NCBI RefSeq assembly: GCF_011742925.1
Contig: NZ_WAEL01000010.1
Location: 62,001-126,000 of the forward strand
Direction of reading: 5' to 3'
From: Fibrivirga algicola
Lineage (GTDB): Bacteria > Bacteroidota > Bacteroidia > Cytophagales > Spirosomataceae
DNA length: 64,000 nucleotides
Below are positions 43,901 to 51,072 of this stretch, in pieces. A program made the translations under genes and the position numbers. A model generated the notes under the pieces. That model was given only the letters and a program-made list of their open reading frames with translations. It searched no databases and was not told the DNA's origin. Within the stretch, counting starts at the first letter, position 1, and every line of letters begins with the position of its first letter.

Positions 43901-44051
43901 GGACGTTTTGCGGTGACAGGCTCTGGGTCTGGAGCGTCAGTTCACCTTTTGCATTTAGCCGAACCACAAATGCCTCGATCAGGTAACCCAGGTATTCGTG
44001 TTCGAGTAAAGAATAAACAACTTGAAAAGGCTCTGACGGGGAAACTTTCAT
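40995..44051 (-). CDS. SNF2/Rad54-family helicase-like ATPase
   Basis: A 1018-residue protein. The N-terminal ~530 residues are family-specific. The SNF2 motor follows: motif I A-D-D-M-G-L-G-K-T (~580), motif II as D-E-S-Q-A-I-K-N (~680), motif III L-T-G-T-P-L-E-N, and the helicase-C half with V-F-S-Q-F, Y-L-D-G-A-S-T, A-G-G-L-G-H-N-L-T and Q-A-I-D-R-A-H-R-I-G-Q. This is the bacterial HepA/RapA-like SNF2 group with the large N-terminal region common in Bacteroidota. It translocates on double-stranded DNA without strand separation, probably remodelling RNA polymerase or other DNA-bound complexes. No restriction or methylase genes adjoin, so it does not look like part of a defence island. Confidence 0.9.
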   Translation of the reverse strand: MKVSPSEPFQVVYSLLEHEYLGYLIEAFVVRLNAKGELTLQTQSLSPQNVREFSAGLDERDFELVRLTDYICQDTLLRRFNTKKWSVVDFFLRVYDPQKGDKVMQEAIADYVQRTKAQILPLLAGKPIFLMTHDGDPVGDPVTFMPEPARVYFHFVRNEEATHYFPIIRYPLAERDPQPGSPTTERVEFQHRNAMLLCDDPAWLLVKNKLYHFAKLSKNELSAGIDVDGKKLRPFLNKQHIVVPKSMEAQYYERFIVPLIAQYDVFAKGFEIRSTSLEPIPVLTLSEQVSSQQRVAASPALFGDTLVAEDDESASNEVVLDLSFQYGDFTFRFNSFANSSNVSLEKVGDDYVFHKIRRELKTERNRFTQLREQGLDLRNGRLELPKAQAFTWLAEHRAALDEAGFQVRQNASDTRRYFLGYSSLDISIRETRDWFDIYAKVRFGEFEIPFIRLRSLILARKREFALPNGEIAVIPEAWFTKYAELVGFMEHPPVDGPGSDEQDQLGDRLVLQKHHLALVQELDNESLAETVISRRLEGLREFERIDEVPMPAGFVGTLRPYQKAGYDWMNFLRQYHFGGCLADDMGLGKTVMTLALLQGRKETNLDTRGPSLLVMPTSLIYNWELEARRFTPDLRVLVYTGTYRDKNTALFNEYDLILTSYGIVRIDIDLLKDYRFDYVIMDESQAIKNPNSHITRAVMQLNSAHRLILTGTPLENSTMDLWTQMTFINPGLLGSQSFFKNTYQLPIEKRGDDQKLQKLYSLIKPFMLRRNKKQVATDLPSKVETVLYCDMTPEQSTTYEEAKSYYRNLILDHIEKDGLAKSQMVVLQGLTKLRQIANHPRLVDATYEGDSGKLDDVRMRLEIAINEGHKILVFSQFIKHLAVIRQYLNEKNITYAYLDGASTDRQEQVARFQTDDTVQLFLISLKAGGLGHNLTAADYVFLLDPWWNPAIEAQAIDRAHRIGQQKPVFTYKFITKNSVEEKILALQRSKLRLASELVTTEDSFMKSLTKEDVLVLLD

Positions 44052-44459
44052 GTGACGAGGAGGGGTGACTATGCAGGAGATTCGCCCATCTCTTTCAATG
44101 AGTATGGATGATACTGCTGATAGGCTAACTAACAGATAAAGAGCGCGCCAGTCGACTTACAGTGAGCGCACTATTTGTCGTATAATAACTAAAATAAAAC
44201 TGGGTAACGCAAACTTATTGAGGTAGCGGTTTCAAATATACGACGGCAATGCAAAGTGCCAAATCAAGAAACTGTTAACCCTATACGTTACCTATTCCCC
44301 GGTCGGAGAGATAGACTGAATTGGAGGCTAAGGGGGTTAAAATCCAGCGGGTATTTTTTGCCGTAGGTGTCATAAGCGCCCGGTTTATCATGCCTAAAAA
44401 GTGAGTAAATGCAACACTACTGGCCTATAGTAGTTTCTTAGTATATCTGTTCCTGTTTT
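44052..44459. other. 408-bp intergenic region between divergent genes
   Basis: This AT-rich gap separates the leftward SNF2 gene and the rightward DUF2064 gene. I see no credible ORF, no RNA gene and no strong hairpin. It presumably holds both promoters, but neither strand gave an exact TAnnTTTG element that I could tie to a start. Confidence 0.5.
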
Positions 44460-45158
44460 ATGTCCACGTCTGCCAGTTCCGTTGCGGTTTTGCTCTTCTC
44501 GCTCTCAGCGACACAGGAGGCCCGGCGCAAGCCGCTGGCTGGTTCTGTGGCTCGCAGTGAGCGGGTATGGCATTCGCTCGAACAATTGACGCTGGCCAAA
44601 ATTCGAGCGGCGGGCCTACCAGCAGTCGTGTCGCATGAATTGCCCATCAACCACGCCGGTACGTTCGGAACTCAACTCCGGCAGGCGGTTCAGGCCGTGC
44701 TTGAACTGGGCTATTCGTCGGTGATCTGTATTGGCAACGACTGCCCAGCCCTGCGTCCGTCTGACCTGACCGAAGCGGCCCGCGCCCTTCAGGCAGGAGC
44801 CATTCCCGTTGGGGCCGATGCACGCGGCGGTGTGTACCTGACGGGCCTGAACCAGGCGCTGCTGACGAACGCACAGGCGTTGACCAATCTGCCCTGGCAA
44901 ACAACAGAGCTGTCGGCCTCGCTTTTTCAGTTTCTGCACCAGCACGGTCAGCAACCAGTGCTACTGTCGCCTTGCCGATCCGACTGGAACACCCGTCCGG
45001 ATGTTCGGTTAAGCGAAGCAGTTGGGGCACGTACCTGGCTGCGCCAACTGGCCGAGGCGTTGCGCCCGGTAACGGTGGGTCCGTTTGCTGCCCGCCCAAT
45101 TTCCATCTTATTGCGTTCTCTGGCCCTTGCTGGTTTACGGGCTCCACCGTTGCGGTAA
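44460..45158 (+). CDS. DUF2064 (nucleotide-diphospho-sugar transferase-like) protein, divergent
   Basis: A 232-residue protein with the DUF2064/GT-A-like core: V-I-C-I-G-N-D-C-P-A-L at about residues 92-102, then G-A-D-A-R-G-G-V-Y-L-T-G-L. Family members usually have D-G-G-Y-Y-L in the second block; here the aspartate is replaced by arginine. The usual N-terminal P-G-x-x-K-T-R loop is represented only by Q-E-A-R-R-K-P-L. The fold is therefore recognisable but glycosyl-nucleotide chemistry is uncertain. It ends 91 bases before the TonB receptor start and may be co-transcribed with it. Confidence 0.75.
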   Translation: MSTSASSVAVLLFSLSATQEARRKPLAGSVARSERVWHSLEQLTLAKIRAAGLPAVVSHELPINHAGTFGTQLRQAVQAVLELGYSSVICIGNDCPALRPSDLTEAARALQAGAIPVGADARGGVYLTGLNQALLTNAQALTNLPWQTTELSASLFQFLHQHGQQPVLLSPCRSDWNTRPDVRLSEAVGARTWLRQLAEALRPVTVGPFAARPISILLRSLALAGLRAPPLR

Positions 45159-45249
45159 GCTTCCTTCATTTTTTCACCCTAGTTCATCTGTGATCATGTC
45201 GATCATGGACTTGTCCGTTTGCCTCATGGTCAATGGGGTTACATTATCT

Positions 45250-48200
45250 ATGAAAAAAAATACGCTACTTACTTTTCTCCTTTGGGGGATTTCCACGCTT
45301 GCTGCCCTGGCGCAGGTTACCGACATCGATGTATCGGTCCGCGAACTGACACGGCAACGGGCTATTTCCGGTATCACCGTTTACCTTGAAAACCCATCGA
45401 TCGGTGTTAGTCGGCAGGCTATCACGAACAGCAACGGGCAGGTTACGTTTGGATCGGTGTCGCTGAATGGCGTTTATCGGGTATTTACCAACGCCGATGC
45501 CACGTACCTGGAAAGCACCGCCGACAACATTGTGCTACGAGCCAACGCCCGGCAGAGCGTATCACTGCAATTGCCTTCAAAACGCGAAGTAAATCTGAAC
45601 GAGGTGCAGGTACGTGGCCGAAGCACCACGCAGATCAACACTGTCAACGCCGAAGTGGCGTCGCAGTTGACGATCAAACAGGTGGAAGAACTGCCCGTTG
45701 AAGGACGCGATATTACGCGGGTGCTGTACCGGCTGCCCAACGTAAGCCAGGCAACGGGCTTTTACCCGGAAGCGCCCAACGTGAGCATCAACGGTGCCAA
45801 CGGCCTGTTCAACAACTACCTTATAGACGGGATGGACAACAATGAGCGGTTCCTGGGTGGGCAGAAATTCGCCATCCCGATCGGGTTCACCCGCAACGTA
45901 TCGGTGCTGACCAACAACTACTCAGTCGAGTTTGGTAACACGGGCAACGGCGTGATCAACATCACCAGCAAATCGGGCAGCAACAACACAACGGGCGAAG
46001 TATTCTTCCTGACCCGCCCCGGCTCGGTGGTTGATGCGCAGACGAGTTACCCCCTCCGCGATTTGTCGGGTAACCAGGTGAAAGATGGCTTTCAGCGGTA
46101 CCAGGCGGGCTTCGGCATTGGCGGTGCCCTGGTGAAGAACAAGACGTTTTATTACCTGAACGTAGAGCATACAACCGACATTAAAGATAACTTATTGACG
46201 ACGCCGCAACTAGGTGTAAACGAGACCATCCGGGGTACCAACCGGTTCACGTATATATCGGGTAAGTTGGATCAGTTCTGGAGCGACCGGTTCAAGTCGT
46301 CACTTCGGGTGAACGTCGGTCAGGTGGCAATTGGTCGGCAGGCGGGTGGGCTGACGGGCGGCATTGCCTTCCCCTCAGCGGCTAACGCGCAGGACCGTAA
46401 CTCGGTGCTGATTGCGTCGCGCAACACCTACTCGACCGCCCGTTTTTCGTCGGAAACAAATCTGCAGTACAGCAGCTTCCGCTGGAACTACGCCCGGCCG
46501 GTTAACCCCAACAGCCCAGACGTAACGGTACAAGACCCCACGGGTGTTGGTATTGCGTACCTGGGTCACCCCGGTTACCTCTTCGATTCGCATGAGAATA
46601 CGATGCAGTTTCAGCAGAAAGTGTCGTTTTACCGGGGCAATCATACCATCCGGGCGGGAGCTGAGCTGATTTCGGCGCGGCATCAGTTATTTGGCGGCGG
46701 CAACCCTAATGGCAGCTACACCGTACGGCTGACGGCCAGCCAGTTGGCGGCTATTCAGGAACGCCGCTTAGGGAGCAACCTGAATGTGAGCGATATTCCG
46801 GCCGATGCTCAGGTGCTGGGTTATTCGGTTGAACTGCGCCCTGCCTCGTTTGGTACCACGCAGAACATTGTAACCGGGTACGTTGAAGATCAGTGGGCCG
46901 CCAGCCCAAGCCTGAACCTGACGCTCGGGCTACGTTATGACTACGACAACTTGAGCAAGGGTGGTGCCGCAACTGGTGATGCCAACAACATAGCGCCCCG
47001 GTTTAGCGCCAACTATAAGGTCAGTTCCCGGTCGACTGTACGGGGTGGCGTGGGTGTGTTCTACGACAAGATTCTGTACACCATCTACAGCGATGCGCTG
47101 CAGCAGAACAACACAAGCACAGACTTCAAACGCGAACTTCAGTACTTTATCGATCGGGGTATTCTGCCGGCTAACACCGACCTGAACCGCGTTACGTTTG
47201 ATGGTAATCTGAGCGTGGGCGGCAGCAACAACGCTGGCGTACCGATCCGGTATTTGCAGGGGCCACCTGCCTCGTCGTTTGCCGGGCAGCGCAACCTGTT
47301 CAGCGGTGAGCGGCGCATTCTGAACCCCAACGGCTACCAGAATCCGTATACCATTCAGAGCACGCTGGGCTACCAGTATCAGGTCAACGACGACGTGCTG
47401 ATTTACGCCGACGCCGTTTACAACGAATCGTACAACCTCTTCCGGACGCGCAACCTGAACGCCCCTGCCCCGTATGATTACGGCATAAGCGCCCGCAACG
47501 GTACCGCCCGTTCGTCGGACGTTGCTAATGCGTCGCGCCCATTACCAATTGTAAATGGCGCAGGTTTGCTGAACGGTCAGGTGTTGGCCGGAGCCGCCCA
47601 AAGTGTGGTAATGACCGAAACGGCCGGCCGCTCGCGCTATACAGCCCTGAGCCTGAACGTGCAGAAAAACCGGGGGAGTGCACCCTACGCCTACCGGCTG
47701 ATCTACACACTGTCGCGGCTGTACAACAACACCGAAGATGTGAACTTCCGGGCAATGGACGCCAATAATTTCGACGCCGAATGGGCACCGAGCATCAACG
47801 ACCGGACGCACATTATCAACGGAATTTTTAATTACTACGTTGGTCAGCAGCTAACTCTGACGGCGGCGGCCCTGATTCAGAGCGGCCAGCCAATCAACCG
47901 GATTCCAAATGCCGCCAGGTACGTGATCGTTGACGCGCAAAACCGGCCGATTTTGGGCAGTAATGGCCAGGCGCTGACAACCAACGATTTGAACGGTGAC
48001 GGCGGTGCCTTTGGTGATGCGTATGTGGGTAACTCAGACCGCCAGCCGGGCGAGAGCCGCAATTCAGACCGATTACCCTGGTCGAAAGTGATCGACGTAA
48101 GCGCGCAGTATACGCTGCCGTTGAAGATGAGCACGGGTCAGCGCGTTGAAATCCGGGCCGATATTTTCAACGTATTGAATACAAACAACCTCAGCGGGTA

Positions 48201-48318
48201 TTCAAATAATGCAACGCAGAGTAACCAGATTCAGGTGGGTCCGGCGGGTAGCGGTATCGTGCAGCGCAATGCTGGTACGCCCCGCCAGTTTCAGTTTGGT
48301 GCCCGGTATCTGTTCTAG
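45250..48318 (+). CDS. TonB-dependent outer-membrane receptor with carboxypeptidase-like N-terminal domain
   Basis: A 1022-residue protein: signal peptide (M-K-K-N-T-L-L-T-F-L-L-W-G ending A-L-A-Q), a carboxypeptidase-regulatory-like beta-sandwich (~25-110), a plug domain (V-E-E-L-P-V-E-G-R-D-I, L-I-D-G-M-D-N-N-E-R) and a C-terminal barrel ending F-Q-F-G-A-R-Y-L-F. It imports a ligand across the outer membrane using TonB energy. The I-D-G-M-D-N-N pattern and G-N-G-V-I-N-I-T-S-K-S-G resemble the OAR/CarboxypepD-TonB group rather than SusC, and no SusD lies beside it, so the ligand is open. The ATG at 45250 begins the signal peptide; the frame is open further upstream, but those residues would precede a second signal-like start. 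Confidence 0.9.
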   Translation: MKKNTLLTFLLWGISTLAALAQVTDIDVSVRELTRQRAISGITVYLENPSIGVSRQAITNSNGQVTFGSVSLNGVYRVFTNADATYLESTADNIVLRANARQSVSLQLPSKREVNLNEVQVRGRSTTQINTVNAEVASQLTIKQVEELPVEGRDITRVLYRLPNVSQATGFYPEAPNVSINGANGLFNNYLIDGMDNNERFLGGQKFAIPIGFTRNVSVLTNNYSVEFGNTGNGVINITSKSGSNNTTGEVFFLTRPGSVVDAQTSYPLRDLSGNQVKDGFQRYQAGFGIGGALVKNKTFYYLNVEHTTDIKDNLLTTPQLGVNETIRGTNRFTYISGKLDQFWSDRFKSSLRVNVGQVAIGRQAGGLTGGIAFPSAANAQDRNSVLIASRNTYSTARFSSETNLQYSSFRWNYARPVNPNSPDVTVQDPTGVGIAYLGHPGYLFDSHENTMQFQQKVSFYRGNHTIRAGAELISARHQLFGGGNPNGSYTVRLTASQLAAIQERRLGSNLNVSDIPADAQVLGYSVELRPASFGTTQNIVTGYVEDQWAASPSLNLTLGLRYDYDNLSKGGAATGDANNIAPRFSANYKVSSRSTVRGGVGVFYDKILYTIYSDALQQNNTSTDFKRELQYFIDRGILPANTDLNRVTFDGNLSVGGSNNAGVPIRYLQGPPASSFAGQRNLFSGERRILNPNGYQNPYTIQSTLGYQYQVNDDVLIYADAVYNESYNLFRTRNLNAPAPYDYGISARNGTARSSDVANASRPLPIVNGAGLLNGQVLAGAAQSVVMTETAGRSRYTALSLNVQKNRGSAPYAYRLIYTLSRLYNNTEDVNFRAMDANNFDAEWAPSINDRTHIINGIFNYYVGQQLTLTAAALIQSGQPINRIPNAARYVIVDAQNRPILGSNGQALTTNDLNGDGGAFGDAYVGNSDRQPGESRNSDRLPWSKVIDVSAQYTLPLKMSTGQRVEIRADIFNVLNTNNLSGYSNNATQSNQIQVGPAGSGIVQRNAGTPRQFQFGARYLF

Positions 48319-48322
48319 TAAT

Positions 48323-48357
48323 GCAGGGGAGCAGACAGGCAAATGCTGCTCTCCTGC
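48323..48357 (+). terminator. Hairpin directly after the TonB receptor gene
   Basis: Arms 48323-48334 and 48346-48357 pair at 12 positions with one G-T wobble, 4 bases after the stop. No T run follows. A second, better terminator lies 124 bases downstream. Confidence 0.5.
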
Positions 48358-48480
48358 CTGACAATCACAAACCTGTAGAAACGAATGATGAGACCGATTA
48401 CCCAATCTCACCTTTGCTTATTCATCTGATGCCAATTGGTCACAAGCCGGTTGCTTCATAAAATGTCACTCTTGGTAAAG

Positions 48481-48512
48481 AAACCCTCTCTGATATTCGG
48501 AGGGGGTTTTTA
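48481..48512 (+). terminator. Rho-independent terminator downstream of the TonB receptor
   Basis: AAACCCTCTC (48481-48490) pairs with 48500-48509 with one wobble and is followed by T residues. The ~120 bases between this hairpin and the one before it hold no ORF or structure I can identify. Confidence 0.75.
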
Positions 48513-48618
48513 GTTGGTGACAAGTCCGGCTGAGTGTATTCCCTCCAGACGTGCGGCTGGGGAATAGATACGGAGATGGCTGCTGGGTACGTTAGGATAG
48601 GTATAAACGAATCAACGT

Positions 48619-48801
48619 ATGAAACGCCCGCTTATCTATGCGCTCCTGTTGTCGATGTTGCTGGCGGCCTGTGCGCCAAGGCCAGTGTTGGTGTATGACC
48701 GACCTAACCGCCCGCACGACAACGGAAAACACAAAGGATGGTACAAGAACGGCCGATATGGTGGTTTGCCCCCGGGGCAGGCCAAGAAACGGCGTTGGTA
48801 G
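48619..48801 (+). CDS. Small lipoprotein
   Basis: A 60-residue protein. M-K-R-P-L-I-Y-A-L-L-L-S-M-L-L-A-A-C is a strong lipoprotein signal with Cys18. The 42-residue mature part is basic and rich in Gly, Lys, Pro and Trp (G-K-H-K-G-W-Y-K-N-G-R-Y-G-G). Similar tiny K/G/W-rich lipoproteins occur in Bacteroidota, sometimes annotated as quinol oxidase subunit 4 without support. No function can be assigned. Confidence 0.65.
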   Translation: MKRPLIYALLLSMLLAACAPRPVLVYDRPNRPHDNGKHKGWYKNGRYGGLPPGQAKKRRW

Positions 48802-48832
48802 CGCCAGATACAGCCTACTCCGTAAGGCGCAG

Positions 48833-49285
48833 TTAGTTGGCGTAGTCGGCGGGTGTAACAGGTATCTTCAGCAGAAACTCGCCGTTTTTATCGCGATAAT
48901 TATAGACCATCGTGATGCTGTGATCGCGCAGATCAGTCATAGCGCTATTGGTCTTCACCGATTCGATTAGGCCGGGTTTGGTGTTGGCTTCCAGTTGCCT
49001 CATGTCGATCTCATCGCGGCTCGACGAGGTCAGGGTGTAGTTGAATTGCAGGGCCGTTTCTGATAGCACCTGTGCGCTATCGAGTCGGGTGGCGGCATCG
49101 ATCTGAACGGGGCACGCGCTGTTGATTTCGCGCGCGGCAGTATGCAGCTGGTTCATCACCGCCGCTGACTCTGCCGCCACCTGATCGTAGGTCACCGATT
49201 GCTCGGTGCCGGCCGCTTGCTCCGCCTTTTTTTCGCCCGAACAAGCGAGCAAGGTCGTGAGTAGTAAGGTTAATAGAGGCTTCAT
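48833..49285 (-). CDS. Hypothetical lipoprotein
   Basis: A 150-residue protein with a lipoprotein signal (M-K-P-L-L-T-L-L-L-T-T-L-L-A-C, Cys15), an acidic Ala/Glu-rich linker and a C-terminal domain of about 100 residues. The recognisable part, I-N-S-A-C-P-V-Q-I-D-A-A-T-R-L-D-S followed by F-N-Y-T-L, recurs in uncharacterised bacterial lipoproteins. I know no function for it. It lies downstream of the ROK kinase on the same strand but is separated from it by the hairpin at 49304-49389, so it probably has its own promoter. Confidence 0.65.
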   Translation of the reverse strand: MKPLLTLLLTTLLACSGEKKAEQAAGTEQSVTYDQVAAESAAVMNQLHTAAREINSACPVQIDAATRLDSAQVLSETALQFNYTLTSSSRDEIDMRQLEANTKPGLIESVKTNSAMTDLRDHSITMVYNYRDKNGEFLLKIPVTPADYAN

Positions 49286-49303
49286 GGGAATAGGGGAGTT
49301 TTG

Positions 49304-49389
49304 GGTTTGCCGTTTGCTGTTTGTGGTTGCGCTGCTGATCGACCATTTCGTGGTTTAGCGGAGCAACCCCAAACAACAAACGGCAAACC
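49304..49389. repeat. 86-nt near-perfect hairpin, copy B of a possible repeat family
   Basis: Outer arms 49304-49322 and 49371-49389 pair at 18 of 19 positions. The inner segment folds further, with GGTTGC pairing with GCAACC. The core 49347-49368 matches copy A (4765-4786) at 18 of 22 bases although the two are 44 kb apart. It starts 5 bases after the ROK gene's stop, so it may also end that transcript. Confidence 0.55.
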
Positions 49390-49393
49390 AGCA

Positions 49394-50314
49394 CTACAGC
49401 ATAGCCGCGCCGAAGACGCCTGCGCTGTCGCCGAGCTTAGGGCGGAGGATAGGCGTTTTAACGACTCCGTTGTTGAAGATGTATTTTTTGATGCGTTCGT
49501 AGCCTTCCGTATACAGCTCGTCGATGTTGCCTACACCGCCGCCGAGAACGATCACGTCGGGGTCGAGCACGTTGATAAGCGTGGAGATCGATCGGCCATA
49601 GTATTCCAGCATGCGCTCCATCGTGGCTGAAGCTGCCGGGTCGATGCCCGCGCGGTGCCGCTCAACGATCTCTTTCATGGTACGTTTTTCACCGCATTGC
49701 TCCAGATAAAACCGTTGCAGTGCGGGGCCGGCCAGCACCTGCTCATTGCAGCCGCTTTTGCCGCAGTAGCAGGCATGGCCGTTCTCTTCCAGAATGTTGT
49801 GGCCCCACTCACCCCCAATGCCGTGCAGCCCGTTGATGACGAACGGCCGACCATCGAGCCCGCGCACGACTACACCGCCGCCAACGCCAGTGCCCATAAT
49901 GACGCCAAACATCATTTGAAAATTAGACACTACACCCGGTACAGCACCCAGCGTAGCCTCGGCCAGGGCAAAGCAGTTGGCGTCATTGGCCAGCGATACC
50001 CGAACGCCTAGTTGATCGGTTAGTGCCTGTTTGAGTGGCTTTCCGTTCAGGCAGGTGGTATTGCAGTTCTTCATTGTCTGCGTTGCCGGGTCGAGGGTGC
50101 CGGGCGTGGCAAAGCCGATGTGGTCAGGTACGTAGCCTGTTTCCGCCTTTAGCTGGTCGACCAGCAGTTTAATGCGACTGACAATGTGCTCGTAGCCCAG
50201 ATGTGCCTCGGTGTCTATCCGTTTGCGAATGACAACCGCGTCTGGTGAGGGCGACGAGAGGATTACGCCTTCAATTTTGGTACCGCCAAGGTCAATGCCC
50301 CAATGTGTTTGCAT
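49394..50314 (-). CDS. ROK-family sugar kinase
   Basis: A 306-residue ASKHA-fold kinase. The N-terminal ATP site is I-D-L-G-G-T-K-I-E-G. The catalytic aspartate is in L-A-N-D-A-N-C-F-A-L-A-E. The glycine-rich G-V-I-M-G-T-G-V-G-G-G follows, and the ROK zinc site G-E-W-G-H-N then C-Y-C-G-K-S-G-C-N-E is complete. ROK kinases phosphorylate glucose, fructose, N-acetyl-hexosamines or allose. The lack of an N-terminal DNA-binding domain makes it an enzyme rather than a repressor. The exact sugar cannot be read. The ATG at 50314 is used because upstream codons to 50407 cross the promoter element. Confidence 0.88.
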   Translation of the reverse strand: MQTHWGIDLGGTKIEGVILSSPSPDAVVIRKRIDTEAHLGYEHIVSRIKLLVDQLKAETGYVPDHIGFATPGTLDPATQTMKNCNTTCLNGKPLKQALTDQLGVRVSLANDANCFALAEATLGAVPGVVSNFQMMFGVIMGTGVGGGVVVRGLDGRPFVINGLHGIGGEWGHNILEENGHACYCGKSGCNEQVLAGPALQRFYLEQCGEKRTMKEIVERHRAGIDPAASATMERMLEYYGRSISTLINVLDPDVIVLGGGVGNIDELYTEGYERIKKYIFNNGVVKTPILRPKLGDSAGVFGAAML

Positions 50315-50363
50315 AACGATTAATTCTACTGAATCAGCTTCAGACTGTTCGGGAATGAGGTTG

Positions 50364-50371
50364 CAAACATA
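50364..50371 (-). promoter_or_regulatory. TATGTTTG -7 element for the ROK kinase
   Basis: TATGTTTG on the minus strand matches TAnnTTTG and lies 50 bases ahead of the ROK ATG. Confidence 0.4.
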
Positions 50372-50406
50372 CACAAGTCCGACAAACACCTTTGCGCCTG
50401 ATCCCA

Positions 50407-50462
50407 TAACCCGGGCTTTAGGCTGTTCTGGTCTGGCAAAAAACGGATTAAAGTCCGGGTTA
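50407..50462. repeat. Inverted repeat between divergent ROK kinase and peroxiredoxin promoters
   Basis: Arms 50407-50420 and 50449-50462 are 14 bases long with one mismatch (G-T pairable in RNA), separated by 28 bases. It lies upstream of both -7 elements, its right arm near the expected -33 region of the peroxiredoxin gene. It could be a shared operator or a REP-like palindrome. Confidence 0.45.
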
Positions 50463-50491
50463 CGGGGTCGGGCAGTTGCCTTGTTTGCAAC

Positions 50492-50499
50492 TACCTTTG
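50492..50499 (+). promoter_or_regulatory. TACCTTTG -7 element for the peroxiredoxin gene
   Basis: TACCTTTG matches TAnnTTTG, 37 bases ahead of the ATG at 50537. Confidence 0.5.
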
Positions 50500-50536
50500 C
50501 GCTTTCAGACTAACACGTATCACCCAATTCGTCAAC

Positions 50537-50998
50537 ATGGCCTTAGCAACCGGGCAGACTGCCCCCACTTTCACGCTTTTTTCATCGGAGAATAAACCCG
50601 TTTCACTCAGCGATTACGCTGGCAAAAACGTTGTGCTGCTATTTTTTCCAATGGCATTCACCAGCGTATGTACCGCCGAATTATGCGAGATGCGCGACAA
50701 CCTGCACACCTATACTAATCTGAACGCTGAGATTCTGGCCGTTTCGGTCGACTCGCCGTTTACCCTGGCGAAGTTCAAGGAAGAACAGAATCTGCCGTTC
50801 CCGTTGCTGTCTGATTTTAACAAAGACGTGTCGGAGGCTTACGGTGCCCTATACGAAAACTTCGTGATGAACATGAAGGGTGTTAGCAAGCGTGCTGCGT
50901 TCGTGATCGACGAAGCTGGCCAGATCAAATACGCTGAGGTGCTTGAAAACGCCGGCAACGTACCTGATTTTAATGCTGTTAAAGCCGTTTTAAATTAA
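50537..50998 (+). CDS. Peroxiredoxin (AhpE/BCP-like)
   Basis: A 153-residue thioredoxin-fold peroxidase reducing H2O2 and organic peroxides. The active site is F-F-P-M-A-F-T-S-V-C45, matching P-x-x-x-T-x-x-C with Pro38, Thr42 and the peroxidatic Cys45. A second cysteine at residue 50 (C-T-A-E-L-C) is spaced as in PrxQ/BCP proteins that form an intramolecular disulfide, although overall length and the K-R-A-A-F-V-I-D segment resemble AhpE. The cytosolic location follows from the lack of a signal. It has its own promoter and faces the ROK kinase gene. Confidence 0.92.
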   Translation: MALATGQTAPTFTLFSSENKPVSLSDYAGKNVVLLFFPMAFTSVCTAELCEMRDNLHTYTNLNAEILAVSVDSPFTLAKFKEEQNLPFPLLSDFNKDVSEAYGALYENFVMNMKGVSKRAAFVIDEAGQIKYAEVLENAGNVPDFNAVKAVLN

Positions 50999-51072
50999 GG
51001 CATAACCAGGCGAACGGGTGACTGATGGTGACGCTGCCAATCCCCCGTTTGTCTAGTTATGCTCGCTCGCTT

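Noticed and set aside
40995-44051. The SNF2 helicase as part of a defence island
   Set aside because: No methyltransferase, nuclease or other defence gene is next to it; neighbours are a cheB gene and a DUF2064 gene.
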